DNA of 64,000 nt, from assembly GCA_017642895.1 (NCBI GenBank), contig JAEPON010000010.1, forward strand, positions 103,534-167,533, read 5' to 3'. Positions 43,568 to 52,292 of the stretch are shown here, one piece after another. Under the pieces are notes generated by a model. It was not told the origin of the DNA and did not search any database. It was given only the letters and a program-made list of their open reading frames with translations. The position numbers were made by a program, and so were the translations under genes. How positions within the stretch are numbered: position 1 is the first letter of the stretch; each line of letters starts with the position of its first letter. The DNA is from Roseitalea sp. (GTDB taxonomy: Bacteria > Pseudomonadota > Alphaproteobacteria > Rhizobiales > Rhizobiaceae).

Positions 43568-43632
43568 GACCCCCACCCGTCCAATCGGCTGGCGCCGATT
43601 GTCCACCCTCCCCTCAAGGGGGAGGGAGACGT
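43568..43632 (+). repeat. palindromic repeat copy C (between nadA and the DUF559 gene)
   Basis: Same flanks as A: GACCCCCACCCGTCC and TCCACCCTCCCCTCAAGGGG followed by GAGGGAGACG. The variable stem is AATCGGC (43583-43589) / GCCGATT (43594-43600). It begins 4 bp upstream of the DUF559 start codon and ends 4 bp from the nadA stop. Its GGGGG tract on the minus strand is placed where a ribosome-binding site would be. Confidence 0.85.
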
Positions 43633-43636
43633 CGCT

Positions 43637-44707
43637 TCAATTCTTCAAATTCACCATGCGCTCGACGGCGCGGCGGGCGCGTCCGGCAATCGCCGGATCG
43701 ACCATCACCTCCTCCTTCATTTCGCACAGCGCATCGAGGATCTTGGGCAGCGTGATGCGCTTCATGTGCGGGCACAGATTGCACGGCTTGACGAATTCGA
43801 CCTCCGGCACTTCGGACTGGATGTTGGAGGCCATCGAGCATTCGGTGACCAGCAGCACCTTGGGCGGGCGCTGGTCGCGCACGTAATTGATCATGCCGGC
43901 GGTCGAGCCGGTATAATCGGCCATCTCGACCACATCGACCGGGCATTCGGGATGGGCGATGATCTCGATTTCGGGATCGGCGTCCCTGTAGGCCTGAAGC
44001 TCCTCGGCGGTGAACCGCTCATGGACTTCGCAATGGCCCTTCCAGGTCAGGATCTTCACGTCAGTCTGGGCGGCGACGTTCTTGGCCAGATATTCGTCCG
44101 GAATGCACAGCACGGTGTCGACGCCGAAGCTTTCGACGACCTGCACCGCGTTGGACGAGGTGCAGCAAATGTCGGTCTCGGCCTTCACCTCGGCGGAGGT
44201 GTTCACATAGGTGACGACCGGCACGCCCGGATAGCGCTCGCGCAACAGGCGCACATCGGCGCCGGTGATCGATTCCGACAGCGAGCAGCCGGCCTTCATG
44301 TCCGGGATCAGCACGGTCTTTTCGGGATTCAGAAGCTTGGATGTCTCGGCCATGAAGTGGACGCCGCACTGGACGATGATCTCGGCATCGACCTTTGTGG
44401 CCTCCTTGGCAAGCTGCAGGCTGTCGCCGACAATGTCGGCCACGCAATGGAAGATCTCCGGCGTCTGGTAGTTGTGCGCCAGGATCGCCGCATTGCGCTC
44501 TTTCTTCAAACGGTTGATCGCCGCCACATAGGGCGCATAGACCGGCCATTCGATCTTCGGAATGTGATGGGCGACGCGCTCGTAAAGATGGGCAGTCTCG
44601 CGCTCCACCTCGGCGTTCCATTCAAGCGGCGGGCGGGCGATCACGCCGAACCGGTCCGCGGCGGACTTGCCGGACGGTGCCGTGGCGGCGGCGGGCTGGG
44701 CAGACAT
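43637..44707 (-). CDS. nadA: quinolinate synthase
   Basis: A 356-residue [4Fe-4S] enzyme making quinolinate from iminoaspartate and dihydroxyacetone phosphate. The three cluster cysteines are in [23 protein letters not shown] and [19 protein letters not shown] and the substrate-binding [10 protein letters not shown] are present. ATG 44707 is preferred over GTG 44713 two codons upstream. Divergent from arsR. Confidence 0.96.
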   Translation of the reverse strand: MSAQPAAATAPSGKSAADRFGVIARPPLEWNAEVERETAHLYERVAHHIPKIEWPVYAPYVAAINRLKKERNAAILAHNYQTPEIFHCVADIVGDSLQLAKEATKVDAEIIVQCGVHFMAETSKLLNPEKTVLIPDMKAGCSLSESITGADVRLLRERYPGVPVVTYVNTSAEVKAETDICCTSSNAVQVVESFGVDTVLCIPDEYLAKNVAAQTDVKILTWKGHCEVHERFTAEELQAYRDADPEIEIIAHPECPVDVVEMADYTGSTAGMINYVRDQRPPKVLLVTECSMASNIQSEVPEVEFVKPCNLCPHMKRITLPKILDALCEMKEEVMVDPAIAGRARRAVERMVNLKN

Positions 44708-44807
44708 GGACACGCGGTCTCCTTGCAGGTTCGGCCAAGGCCGGATGCCGCGTTCTTAGGTCATAAGGTCGTCCGGGCGCAATCGCATCGGCGGGCCCTT
44801 GACATGC

Positions 44808-44831
44808 ATCGAGATATCATGAATTGTCGAT
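44808..44831 (+). promoter_or_regulatory. candidate arsR operator
   Basis: ATCGA (44808-44812) and TCGAT (44827-44831) form an inverted repeat that ends three bases before the arsR ATG. A perfect -35 TTGACA lies at 44799-44804; a 17-base spacer would put a weak -10 (AATTGT) at 44822-44827, inside the repeat. Transcription would then start at or near the start codon. Confidence 0.4.
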
Positions 44832-44833
44832 AT

Positions 44834-45166
44834 ATGGACAAGCATCAGTCGATCGAAGCGCTCGCCGCCCTCGCCCACGAAACCCGTCTCGACGTGTTCC
44901 GCCTGCTCGTCAAACAGGGCGCGGACGGCATGGCCGCCGGTGAGATCGGCGATCATCTGGGCGTCCGTCAGAACACGATGAGCGCCAATCTGGCCGTTCT
45001 CAGCCGCGCGGGGCTAGTACGCTCGCAGCGCGACGGTCGCTCGGTCACCTATTTTGCAGATTTTGAGGGGATGCGCGGTCTTCTGGCATTCCTGATGGAA
45101 GATTGCTGTGGCGGCAACCCGCAACTGTGCCAGCCCCTGCTCGATGAAATCGCTTGCGCCTGCTGA
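44834..45166 (+). CDS. arsR: ArsR family arsenic-responsive repressor
   Basis: A 110-residue winged-helix repressor. The DNA-binding helix is around RQNTMSANLAVLSRAG (residues 45-60). The C-terminus is rich in cysteine (EDCCGGNPQLCQ and CAC: Cys91, 92, 99, 108, 110), matching the arsenite-sensing ArsR type with C-terminal ligands. No Shine-Dalgarno sequence precedes ATG 44834; ATG 44819 is in frame but would clash with the predicted promoter. It heads arsR-arsC-arsH. Confidence 0.9.
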   Translation: MDKHQSIEALAALAHETRLDVFRLLVKQGADGMAAGEIGDHLGVRQNTMSANLAVLSRAGLVRSQRDGRSVTYFADFEGMRGLLAFLMEDCCGGNPQLCQPLLDEIACAC

Positions 45167-45179
45167 GAGGGACATTGCC

Positions 45180-45683
45180 ATGCCCGAGACCGACGAAAAG
45201 ACCTACAACATCCTGTTTCTGTGCACGGGCAACTCCGCCCGGTCGATCATCGCCGAAGCCATCATGAACCGCGTCGGCCAGGGCCGTTTCAAGGGGTTTT
45301 CCGCCGGCTCGCAGCCCAAGGGCGAGGTTCATCCGTTCACGCTCGATCTGCTCAAGACGCTGAATTACAACACCGATTTCGCACGCTCGAAGAACTGGGG
45401 CGAATTCGCCGAACCGGGCGCGCCGCAGATGGATTTCGTCTTCACCGTGTGCGATTCAGCCGCCGCCGAAACCTGCCCGGTCTGGCCCGGCCAGCCGATG
45501 AGCGCACATTGGGGCGTGCCGGACCCCGCCGCCGCCGAAGGCACCGACGCCGAACGGCACTTTGCTTTCTCCGACGCGTATCGCATGCTGGAAAGCCGGA
45601 TTTCGGTGTTCACCAGCCTGCCGATCGCCGGCCTCGACCGGCTGGCGCTGCAAAAGCGGCTGGACGATATCGGCAAGGGCTGA
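45180..45683 (+). CDS. arsC: arsenate reductase, low-molecular-weight phosphatase type
   Basis: A 167-residue thioredoxin- or glutaredoxin-coupled arsenate reductase. The phosphatase-like loop [11 protein letters not shown] carries the nucleophile Cys15, and [13 protein letters not shown] provides further cysteines. It reduces As(V) to As(III). It starts 13 bp after arsR and lies 11 bp before arsH. Confidence 0.92.
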   Translation: MPETDEKTYNILFLCTGNSARSIIAEAIMNRVGQGRFKGFSAGSQPKGEVHPFTLDLLKTLNYNTDFARSKNWGEFAEPGAPQMDFVFTVCDSAAAETCPVWPGQPMSAHWGVPDPAAAEGTDAERHFAFSDAYRMLESRISVFTSLPIAGLDRLALQKRLDDIGKG

Positions 45684-45694
45684 CGGCATACCTT

Positions 45695-46441
45695 ATGGAT
45701 GACAGTTCTGACGCGCCCTGGTTGGCCGATGCCGCCATGCCAAACCTTGCCGATGACCAGCTCGGCGAGATCGATTTCCAGACGATCCACAACCAGGCGC
45801 CGTCGGTGCACAGACCGCGTGTTCTGATGCTCTACGGATCGCTGCGAGAGCGGTCGTTTTCGCGCTTTCTGACCTATGAGGCAGCGCGTGTCCTGGAGCG
45901 GCTTGGCGCGGAGGTGCGCGTCTTTCATGCCGACGGGTTGCCATTGGTCGATGATGCATCCGCCGACCATCCCAAGGTTGCCGAACTGCGCGACCTGTCG
46001 CTGTGGTCGGAGGCGCAGGTGTGGAGTTCGCCCGAGCGGCACGGCGCGATGAGCGGAGTCATGAAGACGCAGATCGACTGGCTGCCGCTGTCGCCGATCG
46101 GCGGCGTCAGGCCGACGCAGGGACGCACCCTCGCCCTCATGCAGGTTTGCGGCGGAAGCCAGAGCTTCAACGCGGTCAACCAGATGCGCATTCTGGGCCG
46201 CTGGATGCGGATGATCACGATCCCCAACCAGTCCTCGGTCGCAAAAGCCTGGCAGGAGTTCGACGGCAACGGGCGCATGCTGCCGTCATCGTTTTACAAC
46301 CGTGTGGTCGACGTGATGGAAGAACTGGTGAAGTTCACGCTTCTGACGCGCGACCGGTCAGCCTATCTCACCGATCGCTATTCGGAACGGGTTGAAACAG
46401 TGGAGCAGGTGCACGCACGGGTGAACCTGCCAAAAGCCTGA
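45695..46441 (+). CDS. arsH: arsenical resistance flavoprotein ArsH
   Basis: A 248-residue NADPH-dependent FMN reductase. The flavodoxin-like core starts at [16 protein letters not shown] (about residues 48-63), and [37 protein letters not shown] and the C-terminal family residues are present. ArsH oxidises trivalent organoarsenicals and relieves oxidative stress. Third gene of the ars operon; no arsB, acr3 or aqpS follows. Confidence 0.95.
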   Translation: MDDSSDAPWLADAAMPNLADDQLGEIDFQTIHNQAPSVHRPRVLMLYGSLRERSFSRFLTYEAARVLERLGAEVRVFHADGLPLVDDASADHPKVAELRDLSLWSEAQVWSSPERHGAMSGVMKTQIDWLPLSPIGGVRPTQGRTLALMQVCGGSQSFNAVNQMRILGRWMRMITIPNQSSVAKAWQEFDGNGRMLPSSFYNRVVDVMEELVKFTLLTRDRSAYLTDRYSERVETVEQVHARVNLPKA

Positions 46442-46453
46442 ACCGGCCAAATC

Positions 46454-47065
46454 TCAGCGTTCGGCGAGCGCCAGACGCAGGCCCAGAGCGGCAAAAGCGG
46501 CGGCGAAAGACCGCTTCATCCAGCGCATGACGGACGGACGGTTCACCACCTGATCGCGCGCCAGCGCAGCGAACGCGCCATAGCCGACAAAGACGATGAA
46601 GGTCAGCGCCATGAAGACCAGCGCCAGACCGAGCATCAGCAGCGTCGGATGTGCCGCCGTCGCGGGCACGAATTGCGGCAGGAACGCCAGGAAGAACAGC
46701 GACAGTTTCGGGTTGAGCACGTTCAGCGCAATGCCGCTGGTGACGATCTTACGCGGCGCCATCGCCTTGCGGTTTTCGCCCACTTCGAGCGCCCCGCCGG
46801 ACCGCAAGATCGTCCAGGCCATGTAGAACAGGTAGATGACGCCGAGATATTTGATCACCTGGAAGGCAAGCGCGCTGGCATGCAGGATCGCCGCAAGCCC
46901 GACGATCGAGGCCACGATGTGCGGCACGATGCCGAACGTGCAACCGACCGCGGCAAAGATGGAGGCGCGCGCGCCCTGCCCCAACCCGATGGCGAGCGTA
47001 TAGAGAACACCGGTTCCCGGCAGCAGGACGACGATGATCGAGGTGATGAGGAATTCGACAGACAT
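46454..47065 (-). CDS. LysE family transporter
   Basis: A 203-residue membrane protein of the LysE/RhtB family with VLLPGTGVLYTLAIGLGQG near the N-terminus and IALNVLNPKLSLFFLAFLPQF in the centre. About six membrane helices. Substrate unknown. It faces arsH (12 bp between the stops) and is divergent from the MFS gene. This is the third LysE-type exporter in the window. Confidence 0.88.
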   Translation of the reverse strand: MSVEFLITSIIVVLLPGTGVLYTLAIGLGQGARASIFAAVGCTFGIVPHIVASIVGLAAILHASALAFQVIKYLGVIYLFYMAWTILRSGGALEVGENRKAMAPRKIVTSGIALNVLNPKLSLFFLAFLPQFVPATAAHPTLLMLGLALVFMALTFIVFVGYGAFAALARDQVVNRPSVMRWMKRSFAAAFAALGLRLALAER

Positions 47066-47200
47066 AACATCAGCCTATGCGAGACCGATCCGCTTCGCCA
47101 GCCGTTCACTTCAAGAAAACTGCACCGTCGTGACAGAATAACTGGTTTGGTGCCAAGCCAGGCAAGGCGTAATCTCGGGTTGTTTTCAGGAGATCATTGC

Positions 47201-48436
47201 ATGTCGGCACACGCGGACGCCCACACACGCTCGGATTATCCCTGGCTGATCATTGCGAGCGGGTGCCTGATCGCCGCGCTGACCTTCGGCCCGCGCTCGG
47301 CGATGGGCTTCTTCCAGATCCCGATGCTCGCCGACACCGGCTGGAGCCGCTCGGATTTCGGCCTGGCGATAGCGATCCAGAACCTGATGTGGGGGCTCGG
47401 CCAGCCCTTTTTCGGCGCCATCGCCGACCGGTTCGGCACGTGGCGGGTGCTCGCCCTTTCGGGCCTGATGTATGCGGCCGGCCTGTTCCTGATGGCAACG
47501 CCCGATTCGCTGTGGTTCCTGCATCTGGGCGGCGGCGTGCTGGTCGGCATGGGTATCGCGTCGGGCTCGTTCGGCATCGTGCTGGCGGCGTTCGCGCGCA
47601 ACGTCACCGCCGAACAGCGCTCGTTCGCCTTCGGGCTGGGCACCGCGGCCGGCTCGGCCGGCATGTTCCTGTTCGCCCCGTTCAGCCAGACGCTGATCGA
47701 CGCGTTCGGGTGGCAGGATTCGCTTCTGGTCATGTCGGCGCTGATGCTGATCGTACCGGTGCTGGCGATCCCGCTGCGCGGCAATTCGGCGTCCGGCCGC
47801 ACCAGCCAGGCCGAAATCGACCAGTCGATCGGCGCTGCGCTGCGCGAGGCGTTCGGCCATTCATCCTATCTGCTTTTGACCGCCGGCTTTTTCGTCTGCG
47901 GCTTTCAGATTGCCTTCATCACCGCGCATTTTCCCGCCTATATCGGCGATATCGGCATCGATGCGCGCTATGCAGTGATCGGCATTGCCGCGATCGGCTT
48001 TTTCAACATTATCGGTTCGCTCGCCTCGGGCATTGTCGGGCAGACCCATTCAAAGCCGATCATGCTGGTGCTGATCTATGTCGGCCGGTCGATCGCCGTT
48101 ACGGCGTTCCTCCTCCTGCCGCAGACGGGCACGTCGGTCATCGTCTTCTCGGTGGTAATGGGCCTTTTGTGGCTGTCGACCGTGCCGCCGACCAATGCGC
48201 TGGTGGCGATCATGTTCGGCACCAAACATCTGGGCATGCTCGGCGGCATCGTCTTCCTGTCGCACCAGATCGGCTCGTTCCTGGGCGTCTGGATGGGCGG
48301 CTATCTCTATGATTTGTTCGGCTCATACGATCCGGTCTGGTGGCTGGGCGTCGTGATGGGCCTTTTTGCGGCGATCGTCCATTGGCCGATCAAGGAGCAG
48401 GCGGTGGAACGGCCGCTGGCCCAGCCCGCCGAGTGA
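47201..48436 (+). CDS. MFS transporter
   Basis: A 411-residue major-facilitator protein with 12 predicted helices. The motif after helix 2 reads GAIADRFGTWRVLALSG, the usual G-x3-D-R-x-G pattern. The overall pattern (FGPRSAMGFFQIPML, then ASGSFGIVLAAF) resembles the oxalate/formate- or monocarboxylate-type group. AGGAG precedes the ATG. Its neighbour is the ars operon, so an arsenic-related substrate is conceivable, but nothing in the sequence shows this. Confidence 0.87.
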   Translation: MSAHADAHTRSDYPWLIIASGCLIAALTFGPRSAMGFFQIPMLADTGWSRSDFGLAIAIQNLMWGLGQPFFGAIADRFGTWRVLALSGLMYAAGLFLMATPDSLWFLHLGGGVLVGMGIASGSFGIVLAAFARNVTAEQRSFAFGLGTAAGSAGMFLFAPFSQTLIDAFGWQDSLLVMSALMLIVPVLAIPLRGNSASGRTSQAEIDQSIGAALREAFGHSSYLLLTAGFFVCGFQIAFITAHFPAYIGDIGIDARYAVIGIAAIGFFNIIGSLASGIVGQTHSKPIMLVLIYVGRSIAVTAFLLLPQTGTSVIVFSVVMGLLWLSTVPPTNALVAIMFGTKHLGMLGGIVFLSHQIGSFLGVWMGGYLYDLFGSYDPVWWLGVVMGLFAAIVHWPIKEQAVERPLAQPAE

Positions 48437-49174
48437 TCAGGCCGCGTCCGCCAGCGCCTTGCGGGCGGCGCGGATGAAGCCGGCGCGGCTTTCGGGCGGG
48501 CTGAAACCGCGCGCAGCCCAGATGTCGCGGTCAAGAAAATAACCGGTCATGCGGAACGCATCGTCCAGATCTTCGGGCGGGCATTGCCGCCCTTCCCGCG
48601 CGGTCAGAAACGATGGCAGCGGGAGCATTTTTTCCGCCCAGGGCGCCCCGGTCTCGCGGTTCACCGCCTGACCGCTCCTGGGCGACACATAGGCCAGATC
48701 GTGGGTCGCGCCTGATCCGGCGCAACGGTCGAGCGTCAGCCCGAAGCCGAGTTCTTCGAGAAGCCGCAATTCGAACCGCACCATGAGCGGGCCGGCCAGC
48801 GCGGGTTCGGTCAGATGGTCGGCGAGGATGCAGGTCGCCTCATAAAGCGCGCCATGGGGATCGCGCTCGGGCAAAAGCCGCAAATGAGCACCCAGAAGCT
48901 GGATGCCGGCAATGGCGCAGGCGCTCTCCATGAGCCGTGCCGCGTGCAGCGCCACGGGCTCGATGGCGAACGTGCCCAGATGCTCGTCGAGCCGGGCACG
49001 CCAGACGGCCTCGACCCTGTTTCCCGGCTGCAGCACCGGCTGGCTCTTGCGCGAGCGGCCGCCCCGGACGAGACCGAGATGGCGGCCATGGCCGCGCGTC
49101 ATCAGTTCGACGATCAGGCTGGTCTCGCCATGCCTGCGCGTGCCGATGATGATGCCTTCGTCGCGCCATTCCAT
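48437..49174 (-). CDS. recO: DNA repair protein RecO
   Basis: A 245-residue RecFOR-pathway mediator. The N-terminal OB fold begins MEWRDEGIIIGTRRHGE and contains GHGRHLGLVRGGRSRK; the helical C-terminal domain follows. No strong zinc-site cysteine set is seen, as in other rhizobial RecO proteins. It is last in the rpoZ-to-recO group and is separated from era by a 197-bp palindromic element that begins 7 bp upstream of its start codon. Its stop abuts the MFS stop. Confidence 0.93.
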   Translation of the reverse strand: MEWRDEGIIIGTRRHGETSLIVELMTRGHGRHLGLVRGGRSRKSQPVLQPGNRVEAVWRARLDEHLGTFAIEPVALHAARLMESACAIAGIQLLGAHLRLLPERDPHGALYEATCILADHLTEPALAGPLMVRFELRLLEELGFGLTLDRCAGSGATHDLAYVSPRSGQAVNRETGAPWAEKMLPLPSFLTAREGRQCPPEDLDDAFRMTGYFLDRDIWAARGFSPPESRAGFIRAARKALADAA

Positions 49175-49181
49175 GGCACGT

Positions 49182-49378
49182 GTTTATCTCCCCCCTCGAG
49201 GGGGAGAAAGCAAAAACCAAGGGCTTGGTGGAGCCAAGTCCTTGGTTTTTGCAAGAAAGGGGTGGACGCACGTGCCAACGAACCGACGCGACAGGCACGC
49301 CCCCTCACTTGCAATTTCCAACACTTGACCTCCGGCCAAGGTGTTGAAATTGCTTTCCCTTCCTCAAGGGGAGAGAAG
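49182..49378. repeat. 197-bp composite palindromic element, copy 1 (era/recO junction)
   Basis: Starts GTTTATCTCCCCC and ends CTCAAGGGGAGAGAAG. In order it holds a CTCCCCC-TCGA-GGGGGAG palindrome, a long hairpin (GCAAAAACCAAGG 49210-49222 with CCTTGGTTTTTGC 49240-49252, extended by CTTGG/CCAAG), a middle stem (CGTGCC/GGCACG), a third hairpin (49311-49353, GCAATTTC to GAAATTGC) and a terminal palindrome. A homologue of 198 bp lies at 53652. No gene is present in 49175-49379. Confidence 0.85.
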
Positions 49379-49379
49379 A

Positions 49380-50306
49380 TCAATCGTGAAAGTCCAGCCC
49401 CATCTCGCGATAGCGCTCGGGATCGTCGCCCCAGCGCTCGCGCACCTTGACGAAGGTGAACAGATGGACCGGCTGGCCGATCAGCTCTGCGATCTCGGCG
49501 CGCGCCGCCATCGAGATCGCCTTGATGGTCTCGCCGCCCCTGCCGAGCACGATCTTCTTCTGGCTGTCACGCTCCACATAGACGATCTGCTCGATGCGCA
49601 CCGAGCCGTCCTTGCGGTCTTCCCATTTTTCGGTCTCAACGGTCGATGCATAGGGCAGTTCCTGATGCAGCCGTTCATAGAGCTTTTCGCGCGTGATCTC
49701 GGCGGCGAGCATGCGCATCGGCAGGTCCGACAGTTGGTCTTCCGGGTAAAACCATGGCCCCTCGGGCATCGCGTCGGCCAGCGCGGCCAGCAGATCGGCG
49801 CATCCCGAGCCGTTCAGGGCAGACACCATGAAGGTCTGCGCGAATTCGGCCCGGTCGTTGAGCGCTGCCGTCAGTTCCAGCAGCTTTGGCGGATCGATCG
49901 TATCGACCTTGTTGAGGATCAGCCATTTGGGCGTCTTCACGTCGGGCAGTGCCGCAAGGATTGCCTCCTCATCCTCGCGGATACCCTTGCGCGCATCGAT
50001 CAGAACGAGCGCCAGATCGGCATCGTGCGCGCCGGACCACGCCGCGCGCACCATCGCACGGTCGAGCCGGCGCTTGGGCGCGAAGATGCCGGGCGTGTCG
50101 ACGAAGACGATCTGGCTTTGACCCTCGATCGCGACACCGCGCACCGGCGCGCGCGTCGTCTGCACCTTGCGCGAAACGATCGACACCTTGGCGCCAACGA
50201 GCCTGTTGACCAGCGTCGATTTGCCGGCATTGGGCGCGCCGATCAGGGCAACGAAACCGGCGCGTGTGTCGCCGGGCATGCCTTCGCCTTCGGCCGTGGC
50301 GGTCAT
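49380..50306 (-). CDS. era: GTPase Era
   Basis: A 308-residue GTPase for 30S assembly. G motifs: G1 GAPNAGKST (about residues 23-31), G3 DTPG, G4 NKVD. The C-terminal KH domain includes KIVLGRGGETIKAI. ATG 50306 overlaps the rnc stop (ATGA), as expected for an rnc-era pair. The palindromic element follows 1 bp after the stop. Confidence 0.97.
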   Translation of the reverse strand: MTATAEGEGMPGDTRAGFVALIGAPNAGKSTLVNRLVGAKVSIVSRKVQTTRAPVRGVAIEGQSQIVFVDTPGIFAPKRRLDRAMVRAAWSGAHDADLALVLIDARKGIREDEEAILAALPDVKTPKWLILNKVDTIDPPKLLELTAALNDRAEFAQTFMVSALNGSGCADLLAALADAMPEGPWFYPEDQLSDLPMRMLAAEITREKLYERLHQELPYASTVETEKWEDRKDGSVRIEQIVYVERDSQKKIVLGRGGETIKAISMAARAEIAELIGQPVHLFTFVKVRERWGDDPERYREMGLDFHD

Positions 50307-51043
50307 GACGCGCTCGCTCCGTCCTCGGCCGGCCATATCCCTTCGCGGACGAGCATGGCGGTGGCGGCAAGCTGTTCAGCCTGGCGTTTGGATGGTCCCG
50401 TTGCCTGTTCCGGCGGCAGGGTGGCAACCCGTACCTCGACCGCAAAGGACGGGGCGTGGTCGGGGCCCGTGCGTTCAAGAACGCGATATTGCGGCGTTTC
50501 GGCAAAGGCCTTGTGGGTCCATTCCTGCAATTCGGTCTTGGCGTCGCGCCGGGCGGCCATGACATGGCGCGCGCGCTGCGCCCAGCAGCGTCTGACGAAG
50601 GCGCGTGCCGCATCGAGCCCGCCATCGAGATAGATGGTGGCGATCAGCGATTCGACGACATCGGCGCGGACACTCTTGAGCCGGGCCGAGCCGACATTGC
50701 CCATGTCGGCGCCGGTGCGGATCAGCGGGGTCAGCGCCAGTTCGTCGGCAATCGAGGCCAGCGTGTCCGCGTTGACCAGCGCGTTCAGCCGGACAGACAG
50801 TTCGCCCTCGTCGGCATCGCCGAACTCGCCAAACAGCATTTCGGCGATGCAAAGGCCCAAAACACGGTCGCCGAGAAATTCGAGCCGTTCATAGTCGCGG
50901 CCGGCAGGCCCGCGGGCGCTCGAATGGGTCAGTGCCCGGTCGAGCCGGGCGGGATCGTCGAAATGGTGACCGGTAACGGTGTGCAGATGCGCCAGCATCT
51001 CGGCGGAAACCGGCACATCGGCCCGGTCTTTTCGACCGCTCAT
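50303..51043 (-). CDS. rnc: ribonuclease III
   Basis: A 246-residue double-strand-specific RNase. The catalytic signature is YERLEFLGDRVLGL (about residues 50-63), with DVVESLIATIYLDGG carrying the second acidic set. A dsRNA-binding domain starts near residue 165 (DAKTELQEW). It overlaps lepB upstream and era downstream by 4 bases each. Confidence 0.96.
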   Translation of the reverse strand: MSGRKDRADVPVSAEMLAHLHTVTGHHFDDPARLDRALTHSSARGPAGRDYERLEFLGDRVLGLCIAEMLFGEFGDADEGELSVRLNALVNADTLASIADELALTPLIRTGADMGNVGSARLKSVRADVVESLIATIYLDGGLDAARAFVRRCWAQRARHVMAARRDAKTELQEWTHKAFAETPQYRVLERTGPDHAPSFAVEVRVATLPPEQATGPSKRQAEQLAATAMLVREGIWPAEDGASAS

Positions 51044-51792
51044 TGGGAGGCCGATGCGAAGAAACGGTCGAGGCGCAGCTCCGCCGGCCAGCGCCAGACT
51101 TCGAGCGGTGACGCGCCGCCGGCGATCGAGAAGAAGATGATGTTGGCGCGGCCGACCAGATTTTCCGCCGGCACGAAGCCGACATTGAAGCGGCTGTCGG
51201 CGGAATTGTCGCGATTGTCGCCGAGCATGAAATAGTGACCGTCGGGAACGACGAATTCACGCGTGTCGTCACCGACCGTGCCTTCCGTGACATCAAGCGT
51301 GCGGTAGCTGATGCCGTTGGGCAGCGTTTCGCGATAAACACGCACGGGCCGCTGCTGCTCGGTGATATCGACATCGTCGATCGTGCCGATGGCTTCGCGC
51401 TCGACCGCCTCGCCATTGAGGAACAGCGCGCCGTCGCGCATCTGCACCGTGTCGCCGGGCAGGCCGATCACGCGCTTGATGTAGTCGAGACGCGGATTGG
51501 ACGGCAGCTTGAAAACGGCAACATCGCCGCGCTCGGGCTCGCCTTCCCACAAACGGCCCTCGAACAGATCGGGACCGAAGGGCACCGAATAGCGCGAATA
51601 GCCATAGGCGAATTTCGACACGAACAGATAGTCGCCTTCCAACAAGGTCGGCCGCATCGAGCCCGACGGGATCGAAAAGGGCTGGAACAGCAATGTGCGG
51701 ATGACCAGTGCAAGGAGCAGTGCCTGCACGATCACCGAGAACACCTCACCGATGCCGCCGGATTTCTTCTCGGTCTTTTCTGCCACGGTCAT
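51040..51792 (-). CDS. lepB: signal peptidase I
   Basis: A 250-residue membrane protease that cleaves secretory signal peptides. A single N-terminal membrane helix is followed by the catalytic serine in PSGSMRPTL (about residue 44) and the catalytic lysine in DYIKRVIGLPGD (about residue 107). Box E GDNRDNSADSR is intact. The stop overlaps the rnc start. Confidence 0.96.
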   Translation of the reverse strand: MTVAEKTEKKSGGIGEVFSVIVQALLLALVIRTLLFQPFSIPSGSMRPTLLEGDYLFVSKFAYGYSRYSVPFGPDLFEGRLWEGEPERGDVAVFKLPSNPRLDYIKRVIGLPGDTVQMRDGALFLNGEAVEREAIGTIDDVDITEQQRPVRVYRETLPNGISYRTLDVTEGTVGDDTREFVVPDGHYFMLGDNRDNSADSRFNVGFVPAENLVGRANIIFFSIAGGASPLEVWRWPAELRLDRFFASASQ

Positions 51793-51875
51793 GGTCCTGC
51801 TCTTGATGATCGGTGTTCGCCGGGCGGCGATGAACGGATTTTCCGGGTCTTAGCGTTTCGCACACGGCGCGGCAA

Positions 51876-52292
51876 TCATGATGGCGACCCGCCCCGCGCC
51901 GGAACGGCTTCAATGACGACGAATGCCTGGGCCAGCGGATAATCGTCGGTTATCGTCAGATGTATGGCCGCTTCATGGCCGGGTGGTGTCAGTGTTTCGA
52001 GCCGTTGCCGGGCGCCGTTGGTCAAGGCCAGGGTCGGCTTGCCACTGGGCAGGTTGACGACGCCCATGTCGCGCCAATAGACGCCGCGCGCAATGCCGGT
52101 GCCGAGCGCCTTGGCGCACGCTTCCTTGGCGGCAAAGCGCTTGGCATAGGAGGCTGCCCGCATGCGCCGGCGCTCGGACCTTTCGCGCTCAATATCGGTA
52201 AAGACGCGGGCGATGAAGCGTGCGCCATGGCGCTCCAGCGTCTTTTCCACGCGGCGAATGTCGATCAGGTCGCTGCCGAGGCCGATGATCAA
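51876..52292 (-). CDS. acpS: holo-[acyl-carrier-protein] synthase
   Basis: A 138-residue 4'-phosphopantetheinyl transferase that activates ACP. The metal-binding aspartate is in [13 protein letters not shown] (about residue 8) and the second motif is [15 protein letters not shown] (about residues 52-66). The ATG overlaps the DUF2062 stop (ATGA). Confidence 0.95.
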   Translation of the reverse strand: MIIGLGSDLIDIRRVEKTLERHGARFIARVFTDIERERSERRRMRAASYAKRFAAKEACAKALGTGIARGVYWRDMGVVNLPSGKPTLALTNGARQRLETLTPPGHEAAIHLTITDDYPLAQAFVVIEAVPARGGSPS

